Source: PBB1 sp046154125
Lineage (GTDB): Bacteria > Pseudomonadota > Gammaproteobacteria > Burkholderiales > Burkholderiaceae_C
DNA length: 11,262 nucleotides
Direction: 5' to 3'
Assembly: GCA_046154125.1 (NCBI GenBank)
Contig: JBJXEJ010000113.1
Span: 1-11,262, forward strand
Positions 1 through 6,382 of the stretch are shown here, one piece after another. The notes below the pieces were generated by a model that did no database searches, was not told the origin of the DNA, and worked only from the letters and a program-made list of their open reading frames with translations. Position 1 is the stretch's first letter. Each line of letters opens with the position of its first letter. The position numbers were made by a program, and so were the translations under genes.

Positions 1-2
1 GC

Positions 3-173
3 GAGAGTCTGCGTCTGCGCGTCTCCAAGGAAAGGCGTCCCGGCGAGAGACTCGATGTCGTCCACCAGCGACTGCTGGAGCAGGATCTGGGGAACGCCGT
101 CCACGTTTGATCGGAAGGCGCAGTTGCGTCCTCGCTGGTATGTCCTTCCGATATGGCGTTCCAGAACGACCAT
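3..173 (-). CDS. Unrecognised coding fragment running off the left edge
   Basis: This minus-strand frame is open for 57 codons from a possible ATG at 173 to the window edge. From about position 124 downward its third codon positions are mostly G or C, as in the real genes of this window, and the translation looks protein-like, with segments such as VPQILLQQSLVDDIESLAGT. I do not recognise the family. The upper part (125-173) overlaps the transposase remnant in another frame, so the real gene segment probably begins near 124, where the transposase similarity stops. It may be the remainder of a gene interrupted by, or fused to, the insertion sequence. The antisense frame ends at a TGA near 110 and is the less likely reading. 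Confidence is low because only a fragment is visible. Confidence 0.3.
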   Translation of the reverse strand, partial: MVVLERHIGRTYQRGRNCAFRSNVDGVPQILLQQSLVDDIESLAGTPFLGDAQTQTL

Positions 174-259
174 CGCTCGGCTCGATGTAGAACCGGCGGC
201 CGCCCCGGTGATCGCAGCTTGGGCCGCAGCGATCGGTTCGATCTCAACTTCTTCTTCAT
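125..259 (-). pseudogene. IS30-family transposase, 5' remnant
   Basis: An ATG at 259 on the minus strand is preceded by a strong ribosome binding site (GGAGG, 5-6 bases upstream). The first 45 residues run MKKKLRSNRSLRPK, then SPGRPPVLHRAERWSFW, then EGHTSEDA. As I recall the family, this is the usual N-terminus of IS30-type transposases: a basic start, an SPGRPP turn and a helix-turn-helix beginning. After SEDA the expected GVSxxVGxRWFR continuation is absent. The frame stays open to the window edge, but the translation becomes low-complexity (serine-, tryptophan- and arginine-rich), typical of an out-of-frame reading. The element is therefore truncated after about 45 of several hundred residues. 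The sequence just upstream (roughly 270-320) may be the leader and terminal part of the same element, but I could not define an inverted repeat. Confidence 0.6.
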
Positions 260-407
260 CAACACCTCCGTTCGGGATGTGTTGCGACGACGGGTTGAAT
301 TCACCCCCCGCTTTCCGCGGTCTGATCTAGGCTGCGATCACACGCCAGCTGTTGGGCATGACGCGCCGGTGCCTCAGCCTAAAGCAGGGCTTGCTGTCGA
401 GGGAGGC

Positions 408-423
408 GGCCTGACGTCAGGCC
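408..423. terminator. Perfect 16-bp palindrome just past the ClC gene
   Basis: GGCCTGACGTCAGGCC is a perfect palindrome lying 10 bases beyond the stop of the minus-strand ClC gene. As RNA it would fold into a 6-bp GC-rich stem with an ACGT loop. There is no T-run on the exit side, so it is at best a weak or Rho-assisted terminator. It could instead be a protein-binding dyad. The rest of 331-433 shows nothing else recognisable. Confidence 0.35.
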
Positions 424-433
424 CAAGGGGACT

Positions 434-1906
434 TCAGCCTGCAACCGTTCGCGAAATTGGCGCATCTCCAGCACCAGTTTTCGTGGTCGGCATGGGCAGC
501 AGCAGGGCCAGTTCGAAATACATGGATCCTGTCACCAGGCGGGCTACGCCGCTGGCCAGCAGCGCGCCTGCCATGAGGCTCAGGACCATGGCCTGACCCG
601 CCACCATTTCCATCACGATGATGAAGGCGGTAATCGGGCCCTGAGTCGTGGCAGCGAGAAAGCCCACCATGCCCAGCGCGATCAGTGGGATCGCTGCCTC
701 GCGACCGACGCCGGTCAGCAACGCGATGTCATTGCCGATGCCTGCGCCGATGGACAGGGAAGGCGCAAAGACACCCGCAGGCACGCCTGTCCAGCTGGAC
801 AGCCAGGTAGCGCAGAACTTCAGCAATGTGTAGAAGCCGGGCAGTTCGGCATGCCCTTCAAGCAGAGCACGCGTCGACTCATAGCCGGCGCCCGCAGTGG
901 AGCCCTGTGTGACGAAGCCAATGACGGCGACGACCAAGGCGCAGGCTGCCGCGAAGCGAAACGGATAGGTGCATCGCCAGCGACTGAACCGGTCCGGAAG
1001 ACCTTGGGCGCAAACAATCATGAGCCGGGAAAATAGTCCGCCAGACAGTCCGGCAACCAGCGTCACCAAAAGCCCTGGCCCGAGCAACGCCCAAGAAAAC
1101 TGCTGAACTCGCAGGCGACCAAAGTAAGTCTCGTTGCCGAACACCGACACCGCCACCAGGCCCGCCAGCACGATGCAGGCGATCACCAGTGAACTCTGAG
1201 ACACGCTGCGCTTGCGGGACAGTTGCTCCAGCGCGAAGACGACCCCGCCGAGAGGCGTGTTGAAGGCTGCTGCAATGCCGGCGGCGGCGCCGGCCACCAT
1301 CAAATCGTGTGAGTCCAGACCGGACTGTGGTGACAGCCAGCGCCTGGCGTGACTCATGACCCCCGCCCCGACTTGAACAGTCGGCCCTTCGCGACCAATC
1401 GACAGGCCGGCCAACAGGCCTCCCGAAACCAAGCCGATCTTGTGCAGGGACAGGCGCAGCGATACCAGCGAGCTTCTCTGCACGTGATCGAGACTGTCGT
1501 CGAGTGCTCGCACCACCTGCGGTATGCCCGATCCTGAGGCGCCCGGGACGTAGCGGCGAGTCCACCACAGGACCACCACCGTGAGTGCGGGGGTCCACAG
1601 CAGCGGGAAGTATTGCCCGTAAGTGCCGACGTGCCTCAGCCACCCAAATCCATGACTGGCTGCCTCGGCGAGGAAAGTGAACGCGACCACGGTCAAGCCG
1701 GTCAGCGCTGCATAGGCGAGCACGATGCTCCGGTCGAGCCAGGGACGGATGGATGAAACCTCCGCGCCGAGCTGTCGCCAGAACCCGGGATCCAGGCGTT
1801 GAACTGGTCGCCAGGCTCGGTGCAGGCGCACCTCGACGACTCGCTTCCATCGAATGAATGCGCGGCGGGTCAGGCTGCGGACGCCTTCAGCGGGTGGTGG
1901 GCTCAA
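434..1906 (-). CDS. ClC-family chloride channel or H+/Cl- antiporter
   Basis: This 490-residue integral membrane protein moves chloride across the inner membrane. The family hallmarks are present in order: GSGIPQ (125-130, anion-selectivity loop), GREGP (171-175, with gating glutamate E173), AAFNTPLGG (213-221), GVFAPS (378-383) and the pore tyrosine Y463. There is no C-terminal CBS domain; the protein ends shortly after the last helix. The internal proton-transfer glutamate of E. coli ClcA (E203) lies 55 residues after the gating glutamate, and the residue at that spacing here is Q228 (codon CAA) in FALEQLS. H+ coupling may therefore be altered. The listed start is a TTG with no clear ribosome binding site. 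It is the first start after an in-frame stop, and no in-frame ATG occurs before the membrane core, so the true start may lie up to about 50 codons inside. The gene lies 61 bases after the tautomerase gene on the same strand and may be cotranscribed with it. Confidence 0.93.
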   Translation of the reverse strand: MSPPPAEGVRSLTRRAFIRWKRVVEVRLHRAWRPVQRLDPGFWRQLGAEVSSIRPWLDRSIVLAYAALTGLTVVAFTFLAEAASHGFGWLRHVGTYGQYFPLLWTPALTVVVLWWTRRYVPGASGSGIPQVVRALDDSLDHVQRSSLVSLRLSLHKIGLVSGGLLAGLSIGREGPTVQVGAGVMSHARRWLSPQSGLDSHDLMVAGAAAGIAAAFNTPLGGVVFALEQLSRKRSVSQSSLVIACIVLAGLVAVSVFGNETYFGRLRVQQFSWALLGPGLLVTLVAGLSGGLFSRLMIVCAQGLPDRFSRWRCTYPFRFAAACALVVAVIGFVTQGSTAGAGYESTRALLEGHAELPGFYTLLKFCATWLSSWTGVPAGVFAPSLSIGAGIGNDIALLTGVGREAAIPLIALGMVGFLAATTQGPITAFIIVMEMVAGQAMVLSLMAGALLASGVARLVTGSMYFELALLLPMPTTKTGAGDAPISRTVAG

Positions 1907-1967
1907 CGGCGGCTGTCGGGGTCGTCAATGCCACAAGCATACCGACCGGCTGAACGCCTCGGCCTGA

Positions 1968-2360
1968 TCACGGATGGTGGTATCGGTACTCCTGAGTGCG
2001 CCCACCATATCCATACGCGGTTGCCCTCACGTCCTGGACGTAGATGTAGCTCTCTTCGTGCAAGTTGCCGAGCAAAGTACCGAATGCTGCGAAGGCTTCT
2101 CCGATGTATTGCGCCTTCTCCGCCTTGCTGTTCGTCTCGTCGGTGATCTTGATGTCGAAGTAGATGCTGCTCTTGCCCTGTTCGGCCAGTGACCTGCCGG
2201 CCACGATCCAGTCTGCGGGGTCGACATATTCGATGGCGATCGAGGTGACCTCGGGATCCTTGCGAAGGATGCGAGTCGTGAGTTCCAGAAGGATCGAAGA
2301 AATGCGACCGGTCATTTCTGCAGACTTCCTGGTGCTGACCTTGACGTTGAGTATGGGCAT
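1968..2360 (-). CDS. Tautomerase-superfamily protein (4-oxalocrotonate tautomerase-like)
   Basis: This 130-residue protein begins MPILNVKVS. After Met removal the N-terminal proline would be the catalytic base of the tautomerase superfamily. The length is about twice that of a classic 4-oxalocrotonate tautomerase subunit, which fits the fused two beta-alpha-beta variants. The segments AIEYVDPADWIVAGRSL and GYGGRTQEYRY resemble a set of uncharacterised bacterial homologues that I recall next to LysR regulators. The start is supported by AGGGAA about 7 bases upstream of the ATG at 2360. No signal peptide or membrane segment is visible, so it should be cytosolic. It lies between the LysR gene (170-base gap) and the ClC gene. 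The substrate cannot be read from sequence; enol-keto isomerisation or dehalogenation of small electrophiles are the family options. Confidence 0.82.
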   Translation of the reverse strand: MPILNVKVSTRKSAEMTGRISSILLELTTRILRKDPEVTSIAIEYVDPADWIVAGRSLAEQGKSSIYFDIKITDETNSKAEKAQYIGEAFAAFGTLLGNLHEESYIYVQDVRATAYGYGGRTQEYRYHHP

Positions 2361-2424
2361 GTTGATTCCCTGGATGGATCGCGGGAGTGCGAAGAACCCA
2401 TGTTAGGAATCCACCGTTCTCGGG

Positions 2425-2471
2425 TGAAGCGTTGCAGGCTTCAACTCAGTGTTCCGAAACTTGGAACAGTG
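2425..2471. promoter_or_regulatory. Two tandem inverted repeats between lysR and the tautomerase gene
   Basis: TGAAGC-N7-GCTTCA (2425-2443) is followed closely by a second dyad with 9-base arms and one mismatch (CAGTGTTCC-GAAACTT-GGAACAGTG, 2447-2471). Both lie in the 170-bp gap (2361-2530) between the LysR stop and the tautomerase start. They could fold as hairpins ending the LysR transcript, or act as operator sites for a separate tautomerase promoter. Neither has a T-run on the minus-strand exit side, which argues against simple intrinsic termination. Nothing else stands out in this gap. Confidence 0.35.
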
Positions 2472-2530
2472 GCGTTGTCGGGTGCACCGGCAAGCGGCGC
2501 TCCGGGATCGATGCCACTGCATCGCCTCAG

Positions 2531-3415
2531 TCAGGCCAGCGCCATCTGCTGCGACAGATGACCGAACACGGTCGACACTCTTCTCAGGTGCCTGGACTCG
2601 GGATGCGTCAGCAGCCAAAGCTCGGTCTGGCACTCGTCGATCGCCGATGTCAGTGCGCGCAGGTCGATGCGTCCCTGCGCCAGGAACATCGGCAGCAGCC
2701 CAACACCCAGTCCTTGCACCACGAACTCCATCACGGTCAGGATGCTGTTGACTCGGTAGGTCGGCGACACCTTGGGAAAGTGCTTCCTGCGCCACAACAC
2801 GGACGGATGCTCGGGCAGCGCGTCGTCCGGGGCTATCCAGTCTGCGTTGCCCAGCGCCTCCTCGTCGAAGCGTCGGACCGGTCCTTTTTTCGCTGCATAG
2901 AGCGCCATGCGGATCGGGCCCACGTGCTTGCCCACCAGATGCTGCGGTGGACGCTTGGTTGCCCTCACGGCGATGTCGGCGTCGCGTCGGGTCAGGCTGG
3001 CGAGTTCGTTGCCCGCTGACAGCTCGTAGGCGAGATGGGGGTACGTCGCATGCAGTTCCTTCAACGTCGGCGCCACCAATCCGTGCAGGATGGTGTCGGT
3101 GGTCGTGATGCGTACCGTGCCCGATACCTGTTGAGGGCCCAGTTGCGCTGCCGATCGAGCGGACTCCAGATGCGCTTCCATCTGCTCTGCGTGTCCGGCC
3201 AGCACCTGCGCCTGCTCTGATGGCAAGTACCCCGAGCGGGAGCGCTCGAACAGGGGTTGCCCCAGGCCACGCTCGATTCGCTGTATCGAGCGAAACACCG
3301 TCGAAGGGTCCACGCCGAGTCGCTCTCCGGCGGCGGCAAGGGTCCTCATCCGGGCGAGTGCAAGCACCACTTCCATGTCGGCGGCGTTCAATCGGTATTG
3401 CGTGACTGCATTCAT
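2531..3415 (-). CDS. LysR-type transcriptional regulator
   Basis: The protein is a 294-residue cytosolic DNA-binding regulator. The N-terminal winged helix-turn-helix spans about residues 8-66, with ALARMRTLAAAGERLGVDP, STVFRSIQRIERGLGQPLF and ERSRSGYLPSEQ matching the LysR pattern. An effector-binding domain follows (VSGTVRITTTDTI, then DADIAVRATKRPP, then GLGVGLLPMF). The length is typical of the family. I chose the ATG at 3415; a TTG three codons upstream (3424) is also open, and neither has a strong ribosome binding site. The gene is divergent from doxX and shares its 78-bp control region, the classic arrangement for a LysR protein regulating its neighbour. The dyads at 3420-3454 touch its own start, suggesting autorepression. 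The inducer is unknown; a quinone or other electrophile would suit the neighbouring DoxX, GST and tautomerase genes, but that is inference. Confidence 0.92.
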   Translation of the reverse strand: MNAVTQYRLNAADMEVVLALARMRTLAAAGERLGVDPSTVFRSIQRIERGLGQPLFERSRSGYLPSEQAQVLAGHAEQMEAHLESARSAAQLGPQQVSGTVRITTTDTILHGLVAPTLKELHATYPHLAYELSAGNELASLTRRDADIAVRATKRPPQHLVGKHVGPIRMALYAAKKGPVRRFDEEALGNADWIAPDDALPEHPSVLWRRKHFPKVSPTYRVNSILTVMEFVVQGLGVGLLPMFLAQGRIDLRALTSAIDECQTELWLLTHPESRHLRRVSTVFGHLSQQMALA

Positions 3416-3419
3416 TGAT

Positions 3420-3454
3420 TGCAAAAATGCCTATTTGCATTGCGAGCGTGCAAT
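3420..3454. promoter_or_regulatory. Two overlapping dyads, candidate LysR operator
   Basis: TGCAAAAA-TGCC-TATTTGCA (3420-3439) is a 20-bp dyad with one mismatched pair. It is followed by ATTGC-N6-GCAAT (3439-3454), a perfect dyad containing the T-N11-A pattern of LysR-type boxes. They share base 3439, so the two half-site pairs sit on neighbouring faces just upstream of both divergent genes. The position, spacing and symmetry fit the recognition and activation sites of the adjacent LysR regulator. The assignment is inferred; only the symmetry is seen. Confidence 0.55.
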
Positions 3455-3462
3455 CCTAGACT
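3435..3462 (+). promoter_or_regulatory. Candidate sigma-70 promoter for doxX-gst
   Basis: TTGCAT (3435-3440) and TAGACT (3457-3462) are separated by 16 bases and lie about 30 bases before the doxX start. The -35 element falls inside the LysR dyads, so a bound regulator could activate or block RNA polymerase here. The match to consensus is moderate. Confidence 0.35.
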
Positions 3463-3493
3463 GCTTCCACTTTCAACTCATTGGAGAGCTGCA

Positions 3494-3931
3494 GTGGACT
3501 CTGGAAACATCGACAACGCGCCTGACTACGGAATCGCGCTGCTCAGGATCAGCCTTGGATTCATGTGGGTGGCACATGCCCTGTTGAAACTGCTGGTCTT
3601 CACGCTGCCCGGGACAGCCGCCTACTTCACCAGCGTCGGCCTGCCCGGCGTGCTGGCATATCCCGTGTTTGTTGCAGAGCTGGTCGGTGGAGCTGCGCTC
3701 GTCCTCGGCATCCGTGCGCGGCAGGTGTCAGTGGCGCTCATGCCGATCCTGGTCGCAGCCGCATGGGTGCATCTCCCGAATGGCTGGGTCCACACCAGTC
3801 CCCATGGCGGCTGGGAGTACCCGGCCTTTCTGATCGTCGCATCCGCGGCCCTCGCCATGATGGGCGATGGGGCGCTCGTGCTCCGCTCCAGGCACACGTC
3901 TGCTCCGGTGCAACTGCGGAGCGAGCCATGA
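3494..3931 (+). CDS. DoxX-family membrane protein
   Basis: The 145-residue protein has four predicted membrane helices (about residues 13-34, 53-74, 79-95 and 108-128). The pattern DYGIALLRISLGFMWVAHA, then PGVLAYPVFVAELVGGAALV, then HTSPHGGWEYP is typical of the DoxX/SURF4-like family. The start is a GTG at 3494 with GGAG seven bases upstream; an earlier ATG at 3419 lies inside the control region and is unlikely. The stop overlaps the start of the GST gene (ATGA), so the two are probably translationally coupled. DoxX proteins are poorly defined. Some are linked to thiol or quinone redox stress, and the GST partner fits that, but no reaction can be assigned. The gene is divergent from and probably controlled by the adjacent LysR regulator. 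Confidence 0.88.
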   Translation: MDSGNIDNAPDYGIALLRISLGFMWVAHALLKLLVFTLPGTAAYFTSVGLPGVLAYPVFVAELVGGAALVLGIRARQVSVALMPILVAAAWVHLPNGWVHTSPHGGWEYPAFLIVASAALAMMGDGALVLRSRHTSAPVQLRSEP

Positions 3932-4650
3932 AGACGCAACTGACCCTGATCAGCCATGCCCTGTGCCCCTACGTCCAGCGCGCCGCCATCGTTCTGATGG
4001 AAAAGGGCGTCGAGTTCAGCCGCCGCGACGTGGACCTGCGGAACAAGCCGGACTGGTTCACGGCGATTTCACCGCTCGGCAAGACACCGGTGCTGCAGGT
4101 CGACGGAGACTCCATCTTCGAGTCGGCGGTGATCTGCGAATTCCTGGACGAAACGCACGCGCCGCGCCTGCATCCCGAGCAGGCCCTGGAACGGGCGCAC
4201 CACCGCTCCTGGATCGAGTTCGCATCGGCGCTGCTGAACGCGATCGGGGTCTTCTACAACTCGGCCGATGCGGCTGCACTCGCGGCCAGTGCGCGCACCA
4301 TCCGCATCCGCTTCGAGCAGATCGAAGCCGTCCATGGTCTCGGGCCGTACTTTTCCGGGGGCCGTTTCACCCTCGTGGACGCGGCATTTGCCCCCGTCTT
4401 CCGATACTTCGAAGTCTTCGGCGTGATCGAAGACTTCGGTTTCTTCTGCGATCTGCCCAAGGTCTCCGCCTGGCGAGTCCAGTTGTCGGCGCGTGACTCG
4501 GTCCGCCGGGCTGTGCATGCGGACTATCCGGCCCGGCTGCTGGACTTCCTTCGGGACCGGGGGGCCGAGTTGTCAAGACGGATGTCGAGGCAGGCCACGA
4601 AATCGCAGGGGGGTTCGGCACGCGTTGCAATGCCCCAGGCGATCACTTGA
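3928..4650 (+). CDS. Glutathione S-transferase family protein (cysteine type)
   Basis: This 240-residue cytosolic protein has a thioredoxin-fold N-terminal domain (about 1-80) and an all-helical C-terminal domain (about 90-215). The active-site stretch SHALCPYVQRAAIVL carries Cys in the position used by omega-like and dehydroascorbate-reductase-like GSTs. These favour thiol-disulfide exchange or reductive deglutathionylation over simple conjugation. SPLGKTPVLQVDG contains the cis-proline, and IFESAVICEFLDE contains the glutathione-binding E-S pair. GGRFTLVDAAFAPVFRY is the usual N-capping box of the C-terminal domain. About 30 residues at the C-terminus (RMSRQATKSQGG onward) look like an unstructured tail. 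The start overlaps the doxX stop by four bases. Likely role: handling glutathione adducts or oxidised thiols together with DoxX under LysR control. Confidence 0.92.
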   Translation: MKTQLTLISHALCPYVQRAAIVLMEKGVEFSRRDVDLRNKPDWFTAISPLGKTPVLQVDGDSIFESAVICEFLDETHAPRLHPEQALERAHHRSWIEFASALLNAIGVFYNSADAAALAASARTIRIRFEQIEAVHGLGPYFSGGRFTLVDAAFAPVFRYFEVFGVIEDFGFFCDLPKVSAWRVQLSARDSVRRAVHADYPARLLDFLRDRGAELSRRMSRQATKSQGGSARVAMPQAIT

Positions 4651-4731
4651 GTCCGGCTGCCAATGCATGTCATCCCCCGTCGCACTGTTCCGCCAATCGG
4701 AATGGTGTCTTGGGCTGCAGTGTGATTCCAA

Positions 4732-4759
4732 GTGCAGACCCTTTGCACGACAGTCTGTC
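4732..4759. promoter_or_regulatory. Tandem dyads in the cytochrome b leader
   Basis: GTGCA-GACCCTT-TGCAC (4732-4748) is followed immediately by GACAG-T-CTGTC (4749-4759). Both are perfect and lie 68-95 bases before the cytochrome b start, in the 176-bp gap 4651-4826. They may be operator sites or RNA stems in the leader of the redox operon. I could not identify a convincing promoter, including an extracytoplasmic-function sigma type, in this gap. Confidence 0.3.
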
Positions 4760-4826
4760 CATGCGCTGCGGATGCGCTGACAGAAACCCCTCTCCGGATC
4801 CGACTGACTCTTTGAAGGAGCTTCAC

Positions 4827-5510
4827 ATGAATCGCATCAGCTCCGACAGCATCGGACCGAACGTCGAATCCAACGAGGCATTTTTCAACATGACCGCATC
4901 CACCCATCCACCCATGCAGCTATCGACAATGGCGATTCACCCCGGCTGGCTGCGCGTCACGCACTGGCTGAATGCTGTCGCGGTGGTGCTCATGGTGACC
5001 AGCGGCTGGCGCATCTACAACGCAGCGCCGTTCCTCGATCTCGTCATCCCGAGAGCGATCACGTTGGGCGGCTGGTTGGGCGGTGCCTTGCAGTGGCACT
5101 TCGCCGGCATGTGGCTGCTGGCCTTCAATGGCGTCGTCTACCTGGGTTGCAACCTGGTCAGCGGCCGCTTCGCCCACAAATTCTTTCCCATCAAGGCCTC
5201 CGCGGTGTGGGGTGACCTTCGCGATGCGCTTCGAGGGCGACTGTCCCACGCCGATCTGCGCCACTACAACGGCGTCCAGAGGCTGGCTTACCTGGGCGTG
5301 ACTCTCGACCTCGCGCTGCTTGTCCTGTCGGGCCTCGTGTTGTGGAAGTCGGTGCAATTTCCCCTCTTGCGCGACGTGATGTTCGGCTACGAAGGCGCCC
5401 GCCGGGTGCACTTCTTCGCGATGACTGCGCTGGTGGCGTTTGTCGCAGTCCATCTGCTGATGGTGGCGCTGGTGCCCCGCACGCTGATCGCCATGGTTCG
5501 TGGTCGCTGA
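4827..5510 (+). CDS. Di-haem cytochrome b subunit, partner of the molybdenum oxidoreductase
   Basis: This 227-residue inner-membrane protein has four helices (about 48-66, 91-112, 152-174 and 195-218). Histidines sit in the expected haem-ligand places: H46 in RVTHWLN, H91 in QWHFAGMW, H195 in RRVHFFAM and H209 in AVHLLM. This is the pattern of the Ni,Fe-hydrogenase/thiosulfate-reductase cytochrome b family (b561-like). The start at 4827 is fixed by AAGGAG six bases upstream; the same frame is open further back but without a ribosome binding site. The first 35 residues are a hydrophilic cytoplasmic extension. The molybdenum enzyme gene starts 7 bases after the stop, so the pair is surely one unit: the cytochrome draws electrons from the quinone pool and passes them to the periplasmic enzyme. 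By composition and order it corresponds to YedZ1 of the Azospira hypochlorite-scavenging system rather than to the haem-containing MsrQ family. Confidence 0.88.
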   Translation: MNRISSDSIGPNVESNEAFFNMTASTHPPMQLSTMAIHPGWLRVTHWLNAVAVVLMVTSGWRIYNAAPFLDLVIPRAITLGGWLGGALQWHFAGMWLLAFNGVVYLGCNLVSGRFAHKFFPIKASAVWGDLRDALRGRLSHADLRHYNGVQRLAYLGVTLDLALLVLSGLVLWKSVQFPLLRDVMFGYEGARRVHFFAMTALVAFVAVHLLMVALVPRTLIAMVRGR

Positions 5511-5517
5511 AGGAAGC

Positions 5518-6312
5518 ATGATGAACATCACCAAACGCTCTTCCATCGTTACGGTCGACGGCAATGCCGTCGTCAAGGAAGCCCTGAAGCTGCTGTCGCG
5601 TCGCATCGAGCAGCCTGCGCGACGCGCATTCCTGCAGCGATCTCTCACGCTCGGCGGCGTCGCATTGCTCAGCGGTTGCAGCCTGACAGATGGCGACAGC
5701 GTCGAGACCGCGTTGGCCGGCATCTCGCGCATCAACGACCGGCTGCAGGGTGCGTTGTTCGATCCGAACCGACTGGCGCCCACCTACCCGGACTCGATGA
5801 TCACGCGGCCGTTTCCGTTCAATGCCTATTACGGCGAGAGCGAGATCCGCAAGGTCGATGGCGAAACATGGCGGCTCGAGGTCACCGGGCTCGTGTCCGA
5901 CAAGCGCTCGTGGAGCCTGTCCGATCTGCATGCGATGCCGCAACAGGAACAGGTGACCCGGCATATCTGCGTCGAGGGCTGGAGCGCTGTCGGCAAGTGG
6001 GGCGGCGTGCCGTTCTCGAATTTCCTCAAGCGCGTGGGCGCCGATCTCAATGCGAAGTACGTCGGTTTCAAGTGTGCGGACGACTACCACACCAGCATCG
6101 ACATGGCGACGGCGCTGCATGCGCAGACGACGCTGGCTTTGACGTACGACGGCCAGGTGCTTCCGGCGAAGTACGGCTACCCGGTGAAGCTGCGCATGCC
6201 CACCAAGCTGGGCTACAAGAACCCGAAGCACATCCGGGCCATCTACGTCACGAATACCTACCCCGGCGGTTACTGGGAAGACCAGGGGTACAACTGGTTC
6301 GGAGGCAGTTGA
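5518..6312 (+). CDS. Tat-exported sulfite-oxidase-family molybdopterin oxidoreductase (YedY1/MsrP-like)
   Basis: This 264-residue protein belongs to the sulfite oxidase/YedY fold. C151 in TRHICVEGW is the expected molybdenum ligand, and GKWGGVPFSNFL, FKCADDYHTSIDM, YGYPVKLRMPTKLGYKNPKH and YPGGYWEDQGYNW are typical surrounding blocks. After a 34-residue lead comes a twin-arginine signal (R35-R36 in QPARRAFLQRSL) and a hydrophobic stretch ending LLSGC, a lipobox with Cys54. It is therefore exported folded through Tat and probably lipid-anchored on the periplasmic side, unlike soluble E. coli MsrP. Two adjacent ATGs (5518, 5521) are possible; AAGGA lies just upstream. The family reduces methionine sulfoxide or related S- and N-oxides. 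Next to a cytochrome b and a methionine-rich peptide, reduction of that peptide's oxidised methionines is the best inference. Confidence 0.9.
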   Translation: MMNITKRSSIVTVDGNAVVKEALKLLSRRIEQPARRAFLQRSLTLGGVALLSGCSLTDGDSVETALAGISRINDRLQGALFDPNRLAPTYPDSMITRPFPFNAYYGESEIRKVDGETWRLEVTGLVSDKRSWSLSDLHAMPQQEQVTRHICVEGWSAVGKWGGVPFSNFLKRVGADLNAKYVGFKCADDYHTSIDMATALHAQTTLALTYDGQVLPAKYGYPVKLRMPTKLGYKNPKHIRAIYVTNTYPGGYWEDQGYNWFGGS

Positions 6313-6382
6313 GGCGACTCATCGGCTCTGATACATCGGCATTCCTGCCATTCACTCAACTCTCTCCTCTGAGGCAATCACC

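Noticed and set aside
2403..3440. Minus-strand frame of 345 codons overlapping the LysR gene
   Set aside because: The LysR frame has full-length family similarity; this one is Arg/Gly/Pro-rich and out of frame.
3565..3927. Upstream extension of the GST frame to 3565
   Set aside because: GST similarity begins exactly at the ATG at 3928, which overlaps the doxX stop in a standard coupled arrangement; the extension is doxX read out of frame.
4647..4826. Upstream extension of the cytochrome b frame to an earlier start
   Set aside because: A strong ribosome binding site lies just before the ATG at 4827, and the extension is Cys/Pro/Ser-rich with no family match.
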